Below, in pieces: positions 12,001 through 24,000 of a DNA stretch of 64,000 nt. Source of the DNA: Whitmania pigra (taxonomy: Eukaryota; Annelida; Clitellata; Hirudinida; Haemopidae); the NCBI GenBank assembly GCA_021613335.1, contig JAJTWR010000437.1, positions 1 through 64,000 of the forward strand. Direction: 5' to 3'. The position numbers and the translations under genes are program-made. Each line of letters begins with the position of its first letter. The stretch's first letter is position 1. The notes under the pieces are model-generated. The model searched no databases, had not been told where the DNA came from, and saw nothing but the letters and a program-made list of their open reading frames with translations.

Positions 12001-15000
12001 GTATGCGGTTTGCGATTATTCTTTGGAAGAGGCTTACGCGAATGGACAGCAGCATCGACTGCTTAAAAGTTCAAGCCGCGACTTTCTATTGCAAAATGAG
12101 ATTAGTACAGATTGTTCAGGTTGTGAGTCCAGTGAATTCCTGTGGTACATGATCCAAGAATGTCCTGGAACAGAAAGACCCAAATACGAGAGACACAACG
12201 ACATTGTGATAATATTGAAATAACCTGGGGTCCGTGAACTAGTAAGTTTTAGAGTAAGTTTATTAAGCAAGTATTCAGTTAACTGAACTGAATAATCGAA
12301 GGTAAGAGTTTAAAGAATTGAGGTACTTAGAAGATGCACATGGATATTCGAGCTTCTAAGTTGTTTGGATTCTCGCTGAATGTCAGGTGAATATCGAGAA
12401 TGCTTTTCTGTAGCAACAATAGATACCACGTGCCCGAAAAAAATGCCACATATAATGAAATATAAATTTAATGATTTTACCAATATAAACTTAATAAATT
12501 TCTAAAAATCTAAGTTTACAACAATATATTCGAACGAGAATTGCAAAATCCCGGATCTGTGCGTCGGGAAAGGTAGAAAGTATATAGTGCTTGACGTTTC
12601 CTTACACAGTTGTTCTATAGTAATGCCATGAGACAAAAAAACACCAATACGACATATCAGAAATCCACATGGATGAAGAATGCTCAAGAAAAAACCAGCA
12701 AACTCGTGTCAATTGTGATAACCTGTATTTGTAACTGAAGATCGTTAAAATGAATCAGAGAATTCATGCGCTTTTTTGGCGACTGGGTTTATCAAAATAT
12801 TGTCTACGATTACTGTGACTCCTCCAGGACAGTTGCAATTTCTGGAAAGCCAGTGGTGCGGTAGAAAAAAAGGAGAAAAATTGAACTTGAGATATATCAC
12901 TTCACGAGCAAGATAATACTTCTTTAATGTTGACCAATGAATTTTCGAATTGAGAATAGTTGCCATGAGACAAAAAAACACCAATACGACATATCAGAAA
13001 TCCACATGGATGAAGAATGCTCAAGAAAAAACCAGCAAACTCGTGTCAATTGTGATAACCTGTATTTGTAACTGAAGATCGTTAAAATGAATCAGAGAAT
13101 TCATGCGCTTTTTTGGCGACTGGGTTTATCAAAATATTGTCTACGATTACTGTGACTCCTCCAGGACAGTTGCAATTTCTGGAAAGCCCAGTGGTGCGGT
13201 AGAAAAAAAGGAGAAAAATTGAACTTGAGATATATCACTTCACGAGCAAGATAATACTTCTTTAATGTTGACCAATGAATTTTCGAATTGAGAATAGTTA
13301 GATTATTTAACACTATATTTCCAACTAAAACCTTTGAAATCGACTGATAATTACAAAAATTATTTCTGGATATTTTTTATCACATTTATTCAGAACACTA
13401 CAAAGAGCACATATTCCAAAATTCCGAGTGAACACTATTTTAGTTTTTATGCAGTGAATTTTTTAATATATATCAGAACATTCAAATAATACAATTTACC
13501 ATAATATCTTAAATAGTGACAAACAAAAAGAACCTTGATTTGAAGGTGAGTTAATGCAGTTAAAAGCGAAGCAAGACATCATGTCCAATATGGCCACACA
13601 CTCGCTTAACTTGTACAGGCAGGACATTTCATTCCTTATTTCATGGATTACGACCTCTGCAACTCTATTTTAGTATAAACTTTTTTAATTGTTATCTCAT
13701 TAATTATTTGGAACTTTTCCTCAATCTAAGTCCTAAACATATTGTAATATACTGAAATCATTTTTACTTTCCCGAGAGCAGAAATATTTCATTAAGGGAG
13801 TCTTTAATGCGTTCTAAATAATAAAAAAAATGAAAATCAGTTAGCGAGTCACATCCCAATGGCTTATCGAAGCAAAGGTCCATTTCTTAAAAACTCACCA
13901 TTGAGAGACATCTACAAATAAAAGTAATAGGATCATGGTTAATTAAATTAATTCTCATAACGTTATTTTAAAAACTAAAAAGATTTTTATTATGAGGCAT
14001 TTGGACAACGTAACTCAAACAGTATTTTCGATTAATTCTTAAATCAATTCATGTAAACTTGGTTACATACTAAGAATTGAATTCAATGGTTATTAAATAA
14101 TTCTTACCAATATCGATGCAAAATTTTCACTAGCTCTACTAATTACATTTCTATAAGCTCAAATGATGATAGTATGGGCAAGTGATGGGAAGCATTTGAA
14201 ATCTCGATTATAATTTTAATTTACTTTTGACGATTTTGTCCCATCAAAAAGTCCCAAAATAATCAAATATCTTTTCTATGCTATTCGGTATGGACATTCC
14301 ACATCCTTAGAATATCTGACATCGCCATCTTTGATTTGATTTTTATTTGAGTGAGTGTTGCTGAACAGGACAACGACAATGACTCGGCGCGTGGCGGTGG
14401 AATCTATTGTTTCAAGGCCTGGCGAGAGTCTATTCAAGGAGACAGAAGGAGACAATCATCCATTATGTGCCCGCATGGCCTAACGGTTAAGGCAGCGCCT
14501 CTCACGATGGCAGCGCGGATTCGAACCCCGCTGCGGATGCACCGTCCTAATCATCTAGATATGCAACGGACGTTAATAAAACATTACTCTTTTTTTTTTA
14601 CACTCATCCGTTTCGCACTCAGTGGTCTCCTTCCGCGCTTGATTCTCTTCTCGCTGATCTCTTCTCAAGCCTTTTGCTTTGGCCTCATTGGACTTGACTT
14701 CTTTGTTTTCCTCGACTTATTCATTTTCCTTGATTTTTCACATGTTTGTTTGTGTTCGACTTGTATGATTCTACTTTGATTGTTAACAAAATGTGTACTA
14801 CATATCAGTGATGAGCTTTAACTACTTTTATAAAAAAAAGTAACTATTTTTTAAATAAGTAGTTAGTAACTATTTTTTAATTACTTTTCAGTTGACATTT
14901 GATAAAATTAATTTTCTGGACAATTGAACAAGACATAATCATTAGCATATTTATTTACACTAGTGTAACATTTTGAACAAAAGTTTATTGTCCAAATTAA

Positions 15001-18000
15001 TCAAAAACAGAAGAAACTTAAAACTTAAAAAGTGATGTACGAAATTGTGAAATTGGAAAAAAATTATTTTTCTTCATTTTATTTTAAATTTTTTTAAAAA
15101 GTAGTTAACTATTTGTAGATAATAACTACTTTAAAAATTATTTATTTTTTAACTACTTTTTTAAGAGTAGTTATTAACTACTTCCTAACTACTTTAAAGT
15201 AGTTATTAACTAGTAGTTAACTACTTATAGTTAGTAACTACCCATCACTGCTACATATTTGTCTTCGTAGATCATATACAGCCGCTACAGTGTCGACGAC
15301 GACTGCGATGATGATTTTGAAGAGGAGATTTTGACGCGTTGGCTGTAAGTTTGACACTAGATCTCGCTCGCATGTTTCGAATGACTTTCATTACATTTAG
15401 TTCGGACCAAATATGATGTCACCCCAAACTGCAACAGTCGGAGATCGATCGCCTCTTAATATAGCAGGCGAAAATCATCCCAATATATGATGATTTTATC
15501 ACCAAAAAGTTCGGAACTTTTTGTTAAATCTTTGAAGGCATGCACATGAGTCATTGGAGCTTCATCCCATATTATTAATTTTAGGTACGGTAGTACTTTC
15601 GCCTCTGGTGTATTGGATTTGACGTTGCACGTTGATGTGGCATTTAAGATAAGTAGAATTTTAAAATTCCACCTGGTAATAGAGTTGCTGCTATTACTGT
15701 TGATGCTGGAATCGCTTGATGTCTTTTATCTCTTATAATGTGTAAAAGTGTACTGTAAACGAAAGTCTTTCAAGAACCTTATGAGCAAAGCATTTACTCT
15801 GACCTTGAAATGTTCCATATATCGAACCATGTTAATCGCCGTCCGTTGTTTATCGTTCAACATTTCTATATTCTTTCTGGCTTCTGCCTGTTCTTTTAAA
15901 ACATCATTTGAAGATAGTTCAAAAATGTATTGCTGAGACAATTTTCCACTGCTGCGGAAGAGACTAAAACCAGGACGAACAGAAAATCGATGAACGATTT
16001 GGAGTTGTTTGATGTGAACTCGCTTGGCCGATCGTATCTGCTCAACATGCTCTATTCCAGTATGCCAACCAAACTTACTTACAATTGAAAGTAATGGATA
16101 CACCATCAGATCAGTGCAATGATTCAGAGGTGAAATGTTTTTTCAAGAATCGGGTAGATGCATATATCTCTATTGGCTGGTGGTTAGCCATCTTCACCTA
16201 AGAATGTTGCAACGTTGGTCTGTTATTATCGTCTTAAGTCTAAATTGGGATCTTCCATAAAAATCATTCTAACTTGTTCAGTGTGGTTGGACTGCATTAT
16301 TTGATGAGAAATGTATTAATACTGCGTAACATCTAATTGTCAAATCTAATTTTTCCATAACTGCTGAACAACCTAGATTATAATCCTTGCGTTTTTTTGT
16401 GGCCTCGCCTGATAAATAGATAAAGGAGTTGCCGATAAATGTTGAAGCGAAACTTTTCCATCTTAACATTTCGAAAACATTTTGGAAGAGTTTAGTTCTC
16501 TAAAAAAAGGCACCGCAGTATTTCCAAGTCTAATTCATATTACCACACACATGCTGTTCAATGTCATGTTCAACAAAATATCCGCTTCAGATTCACATGG
16601 TCTTTGCCTTTTGGTACTTCGCATTTGAATACGTTCTTCTCTTTGATGTTCATCTTCGTTACTTCTTCGATTTCTGTGAGATTTATTTCATTTCGCTTTC
16701 CTCTTCATAACTTCAAGAGATTCTGCAATAGATCTTTCAATAGATTTCTATTACGTTTTGAACTCGTTCTTGTGTTTTGTGTTCATCTTTTTTATTTCCT
16801 CGATCTTTGTCAACAACATGTCTTATCGCTTTCCTTTCCATAATTTTAACAAGAGATTCAAAAGATTCTGTTCTGCGTTTTTGAACATATTCTTGTCTTT
16901 AATATTCATTTTCTTAACTTCTTCGATATCTGTCAGCTTTATTTCTTTTTTCTTTTCATTGATTAGCTTCCTGTTCAGATTCATTAGCTCTTGTGCATGT
17001 TGATGAGTTAAATACATTTTTACATGTAACTGTAAAATAAATTTAATATAATTCAAACAATTAGCACAAGGGACTGCAGGCGATCGAGACGGCACCGCTG
17101 CAAGGGCGGTTCAAAGTGTGGTTGCTCCAGTTAGTGCTCCTTCCAAGACTGCTTTGTGAGATTGAGATTGGCTTGTCAGTGTTCGATAAACTGGAGAGGA
17201 ACGTTAACCGATACATCAGAAAATGGCTAGGCCTACCTCCAGCGCTATCAACGGTTGCCTTCTACAGTATGAGCAAGAGCCTTCGACTACCATTAAGGTT
17301 TAACGTGGAAGAGTACAAACTCTCCAAAAAGAACGCAGTGGATGCTCAACAACTCCGCAGACAGCAGGATCCGCGAAGTCAAGCCACTGCTCAGATCTGG
17401 AAGGAAATTCCGAGCGCACAATGAGATCGATAAATCAGTTGCCGGGCGGATGTTCGAGGAAGTGAGAGGTCTTACCCAGACGGACCGTCATGCAGTCGGA
17501 TGGAACCACTTGCCAAAATGATTCCACCAGTCACAGCCGCTATGATTAGCCAGGAAAGGAGGCGTAAAGTGAAAGAAGACCGAGTTGCGAGGGCGGTGCA
17601 GCAATCTCAGCAGGGTAAGTGGAAAGACGTGATCCAACGATCCCAACCTGGAGGAAGATGTCCCCGTTTCGACTTGCCTAAGCGATAACGTCAGTGTACG
17701 ACCAGTTGCTCTCCAGGGATAATTTGCAGAAATGGGGTTTGGTGGAAGACGCCGAATACCGAAGAAGTCACTGAGAACTTTCATGAACTGGGGTGGAGGC
17801 AATCGACATAACAAGGCCTCGTATAATCGAAGTTTGCAGGTAAAAAACAGGTAGCATGCGACATTAAGAAGCCATTGAGAGCTTTCGCAGTCGCTCCAGT
17901 GACCGGCATAACAAGGCCAATGAATGCCTCTCACAACCGGCGGTAAGAGTTGGGTCCAGAAAGACAAAACCGGATGCGGCAATGTGACTGTAATATAAAT

Positions 18001-21000
18001 TTATTAAAATTCAAACAATTAGCACACCTCGCACTCAATACAACAAAATTTGAAATTTGAAGGAACTCAATCTCAAAATAGGTTAAAGTTGTTCTAATTT
18101 AAACAGAGCCGAAATATGGGATTGTCACTAATTTTGTAAATTACTGACACCGTCAGGGGCGCTCAGCCATTTATATAATGCCGCATCCAAAGGGCACTTT
18201 GTTAAGTCCAAATCATCTCAGTTATGCAACGGACTATAATCAAATAAATAAACAAATAAATAAGGGCGGTGCAAACTGGGTCGCGAACACGACACGTAAC
18301 GAATGTTGCTTTTACCGTCGTTCGCAGGCACGCTACCCTCTGAGCTAACTAGCACGCCAAAGCTAATTTGCATGCCGATTTCATATCGTAACAAAAAATA
18401 TAAAAATAAAATAAAATCTTCGGTCATTACAACTAAACAATTTAATATCAATTCACTAATTTCTTATAAAGCATTGTGAGTTAAATTACAGCACATCACT
18501 TTTTGTGACAGAACATAGCTTTTATGTGAGACCTCCTAATCCCAAGCTGTGTCTTCATCACTTGCACCAAACATTTAATTGTTTATTTAGAATCTTGATA
18601 TTTTCTACTCAATGATTTTAGCTTTTGTCGATTATAGAAGTTTTATTATTTTTGTTCGTTGCCATCCTACTTGAGGATATATAATTCCTGTAACGTCCTT
18701 TTGGGTGGAAAACAAATACTTACCATTTCATATGTTGTGAAAATGATCGAATGTTTGTTCTTTATAGGCTTCAGAAATTCCTGAGGTAACTCGTTTATTT
18801 TTCTTCCGTTGGCAATCATATGGAGGTAGAAACCTCTAGACGCGCTATATCCAGATTTCAGAGTGAAGTTGTATTTTTCGCTTAGTTCATTCACTAGCTC
18901 TGCGCGATAAATGGTAGAATGATTGTTAAGACTGCTGGGAGAAATAATAAATAAATGGCATATATTAAAAAATTCCCGTTGCGGGAATGCTGTACTAATC
19001 ATCTAGCATTGCAATGGACGTTAATGAAAGCGTTTTTGTTTTCTAGCACCAATTAAACCAAAGAAAAAAATTATAAAAGCTGCAGAAAGTGATACGATGC
19101 TTAAATCAAAAAAAAATTACAAACTTGTATGAAAATCCGAATCATTTTTGTATTTGTATTTAGCCGATTTTTTGAGGGCCTTATGTATCCGAACAGGATG
19201 TGAAGGCACTTCTTAATCAATCCACCATTTACATAGCGCCCCTACCCGAGGGCGCTCCCTGGCGGTGCGAGCACGTAACGACTGTTGCTTTCACCGTCGT
19301 TTGCAGGTACGCAAGCCATTTGCATTGGCTATGAAACTATATAAACAAATTAACAAAAAGTAGCTCCTTATTACAAAATTCTCTAAAACGAACTACGATT
19401 TCTTCGGTCCATTGCGATTTCGTTATAGAGAGCCTCACATATAATTTCACACTGGAAAAAGTTCAAACTTTTTGAGTTGAGACGAGAAATGCTGCGTGGT
19501 AGGCAGATTGAGGAAATATTTGGTAGATTTCAACAAGTTCAAAATCTACTTGATAGTAATTATGTTTGCATTTAGAAGATATTGCAATTATTTTTGTGTA
19601 AGCTTCAGGAAACCATAAAATCGATGGATTATTTAAGCTTTTGAGTTTCATACAGATACCATCTTAGGAATTTGGCCCCTTTTGTGATCTTGCTGCACAG
19701 CTTCCTTATCCTTAGTGCTGCTAGATTTGAGCTCTCTTTCTCCAAACTCGATCTGCGATGAGTCAGGCTAGGCAGAATGTTATGAAAACATAATAGAAGA
19801 TGGAATTTTCGAAACCGAAACTACGTTTTGAACAGATCTTCCCAACATTTTCAAAGCCCAGGCTTTCACTGGCTCAAAGACAGTCAGTGTTAAAACACCT
19901 CCACAAGTTTGCTCATCCGGGAATAAGAGGATCCGCTCGACTGATTGCTGCAAGAGACAACTGTCCCAAGATGAAAAGAAACATCAAACAATGGGTTAAT
20001 AGTAGTTTAAATTACCAGAAAGCAAATGTTATTCGTAACAAAAACCTAACCCTTGCTAACTCAAGTACCATTCAGGTTCCAGACTGTCCATATGAACACA
20101 GTAGAATTGCTTAAACCCTCAAAGAGATTTGAATTGTGAGGTACAATATGCTGTGACGTTCACCATCAAAGCACAAATTGTTTTGATTCTCCTCACGAAA
20201 ACTGCAGTCGAGGTTTTCTTGACTCATGGGCCCAGCAGGCTAAGGATGCCGTCTCACTCTAGATCAAAGTCATCAATTTAAAAGCAATGCTTTTAATGTT
20301 TATACCCGAATAAAAGGACTCCCGCGACCTAAAACAGTTTAGGCCGATTTCGCTGTTCAACGTCGAGGGAAAGATCTTTGCCACAATGGCCCAAAGACAT
20401 CATTATATCGTCAAAGATGGTGATGAATGACAAAGTGCTTTACGAGGACGTGAGACCAACTTGAGTAAATCTGAAGACACTTAACTGGAACTCTTTCCAC
20501 ATAAAGTGTTTCTCCGCCATCACCCAGTAGCTGCCTTCGAAAGGTCTGAAGGAACACGTAAGGTCCATCACCGACTGCATAGCAGGAGTGGCCAAAATAG
20601 CTCTCTAACCTACAAGGGGCAACGCCTACTGCGTTGCTCCATGATTGCAGGGACGCAGTCAAAGTAAGGGACATAAAAAGAGCCATCCACTGTCGACTTC
20701 GAAGCGAGGCGAGTCTTGAAGAATACAAGAGGGCCAAGGGTCAAGCCCAGTTGATCATCCCGAATACCAAAAGAGAGTGCAAGCAGAAGCATTGCGCCAG
20801 TTTTGACGTATCCGCCGACCTCAAACTCTCTGGAGAACCAACAAAGGGTAGAACGACAACTGCTCCGGTCCACAAATCCCCCCCGATCGACTCAGATTCT
20901 GGGAATCCTCTAGGAAACTCAGAAAAGGTGGAAATGCTAGCCCGATCCTTTGCTCAAGCCAGCAGCAACGCAAATCTTTCCCCGCACTTTGAGCGAACCA

Positions 21001-24000
21001 AGACTAAATGACAGCTGAACCTGGAGCTTTTTGTCCTAGAGGACATTCCCCTCTCCGACCCATCAGCATCTCCGAAGTCGTTGGAAAATGTGCTCTGAAT
21101 CAACACCTGTTTCTCTTGAAGCGCCATCAATAAAGAAGTTGCCAGGCAGATGCCCCGAAGATGAAAATGTACGGCATTTCCTCATGGAATGTTCGGCCCC
21201 AGTCTCAATGCAAATCTATCTGATATGAGTTCCATGCTTAGCAATCAAGCGAGTTTGGACATCATCTACGGAACGATTTGGAAAATCTGATTCAATTACT
21301 TTAGTGATTTCTAAAACCTTATTTAATTTATTATTATTTTATTTCTATTGCTATATACATATCATCACTTTTACATAGCTAACATTAACTAACAAGTCAA
21401 AATCATTCTAGTTATGCACCGGACTTTAATCAAATAAATAAATAATTCTTTGATGGTTTTGCGTATCGTTACGTTTCGTCGGTCGTTGAAGTTGTTGGAT
21501 ATTGCGTCTAGAACTTTGCTCGTCGACTAGTCGATATTGCAGATACAGTCTACGAGATACACTACCAGAAGGAACACCCATCTGATCAACGGGTGCGGCC
21601 CGATCCCGAGTGTCAGAGGATCCAATGGCCGAAGCTATCAAAGAAGGGGTTTCCTCTCCGAGGATTCCTGCCGGAGCTCGGGAAGAGTTTTAGCTATTAC
21701 TTTATATAATTCCATTAATTTTTATCTGCTCACCACTGCTTACCACCTCTCTCCAATGAGATGATCGAGCTATTTTATCGCACACTCAAGACATCCCTCA
21801 TTTCCAGCAATGAGGAATGGCTCATTGTCCTTCCTATTATCTGTCTAGCATTGAGAGCCTCACCGACTGAACATGGTTACTTAACATCTATAAGATAAGC
21901 TAATGATACCCTGATGCCTTATAAAAAGCCAATCGGACCACTAAATAATAGATTGAGGAATCATGTTCTCTAAATTTTTAAAATAGTGCATGAAAATATT
22001 TCAACGGATATTCCATGGATAATCAGAAATAAATAGTTGCACAACACAGTGAAATTTTCCCAAAATCAAATTCGTACGTCTTATTATGAAACTAATGGTT
22101 TCCGTTCTGACTAGTTCCCGATGCATCACACAATGCTTGCTCATTAATAACCAGAAAAATATTAGAATTCAACTATTTTATAGCCATACGACAAATAAAA
22201 TAAAATTTGATAGAATTTAATAAAAACTCACGATTAACATCGTCTACGGCTTCCGAATAGGTCCTTCGGGAAATATCCAACAGGCCTTTAGCATTCAGAA
22301 CACGAATTTAGAATATCTTTGTTTGACAATATTCAAGTGTTACTAACCATTGATTTCAGGCTGCAAATAACAAGATTATCAAGCTCACAAAGGAACACTA
22401 ACAAAATGGAAAGGAAAATGTAATTAGTTTCAAAGTTAATGTTATGACAACACTTACAATTTTTTCAATATTCAATTAAAATATGGTCCGCGCACCTTAA
22501 CAGCAAATCCAATTTGCACTCTTGCCGAAAAGGCTCCTTTGGTATGGTGAGCATTATTATCAATAATAGAAAGTATCTTTTGTAACATTGAGGTCAATTT
22601 ATCATTATCCAAAACCTACGAAACACATTAAAGCGCTCTAAATAAAGTTTTACAGCCAAATGTTAATAGACGAAAAAATTACATCATGAAAGCTTCTCAG
22701 TATATCAGATTTTGAACAATGAAAAGCATCTTTCAACGCATCAACTGATTCTAATGTATCTTTTAGCAAAATTAAGATGGAGACCTTATTTTCAGCCGTT
22801 TTCAAAGTTTCAATTTTGGGAATATGAACAAGAAGCGAGAGAAGATGCTCTACATCAGGAAATTTCCCTATAGCATATCTTACTTTGTGATACAAATTTG
22901 AATTTTCTAAAAATTCCTCAACTAAATCAAGCCTGTCCTTGATTGTATTCAGGTCTGGTTAAATAATGTATTCATTATTAATACCATTTGAGTGTTTACA
23001 TAAATTGATACAAACTCACCATTTAAAGGCTGCAAAATGTTGCACCTCAGTAAGCGAGCTCCCATATGAGTCTTTGTGTTATTTAAAATCCCATAAAGAG
23101 AACGGAAACTTTTAGGGAATATGGCATTTTTAATAAGTTCCAATTTTTTAACAGTATTAAAGTCTGCGATAGAAAATAATTCTGCGATCATATCCAACTT
23201 AGCATAGGTAAGACAACGTAAATATTAATAACTTTCAAAAATAATAATTGCATACAGTCGAATCCGGTTATGTCGACGGCCTAGGGGTTTGCCGAAAATC
23301 GTCGAGATAATCGATGATCGAGATAACCGCCAATAAAGATGGCAGCTCTATATTAACATGCGGTTTAAATTTCTTTAAGTACATAATGTTCGTTAATAAA
23401 TGAAAATATGCATGCATGCGTTTTTTTTCACGCAACACCAAATGATACTTTACGTTGATAACATCAATATGTACTTACATGTTTGTTAACAACAAAAGGC
23501 ATGTGGACTGGGTCGTCATTTCAGCTTTTTCCAAGGGTGAAACCCTGGCACAACTTGAAGAGATAAGCTTTTTATGCATCTAGCCAAAATTCAGGGGGCA
23601 AACCATCGCAAAATAAATTATGTCCCTGACTTCTAAACCAACAGCAGCAATTTACCAATATGCAATAAGATCCACCGATGATTCTCCATACAAACCTTTA
23701 TAATTACTTTTTCCTAAATTGTAAACACAAAGATCACCCACAAAATCCCCCATTGACGGGAAGGTTTGTTGCTCGCGAATTTGTAAACCATTTGAACACT
23801 GCATCGTCGATATCCTTGTTCTCAGCCACTCTAAGTTTTTCTTGCTGGATCAAAGACAGACTTCTAGTACATTTGCTTTATCACGTAGGCCTTCTTTTTC
23901 TATTTTGAAATGGTGTTTGCTGGAATGACATGCTGACGACAAAGGTCTGTCGGTTTTGTTCTTTGTTTTAGATGCGGTATGATTTCATACTTCTTCTCTA

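Noticed and set aside
14466..14540. Functional tRNA gene
   Set aside because: Has A and B boxes but no clean cloverleaf; it continues into the SINE tail and recurs with a target duplication at 62974.
14351..14779. 142-codon plus-strand frame
   Set aside because: It runs from a LINE-like segment through a SINE into unrelated AT-rich DNA and has no family support.
17488..17982. 164-codon minus-strand frame
   Set aside because: Antisense to the LINE segment at 17060-17690; no family match.
20411..20873. Overlapping minus-strand frames
   Set aside because: Antisense to LINE pieces that match RT and linker motifs on the plus strand.
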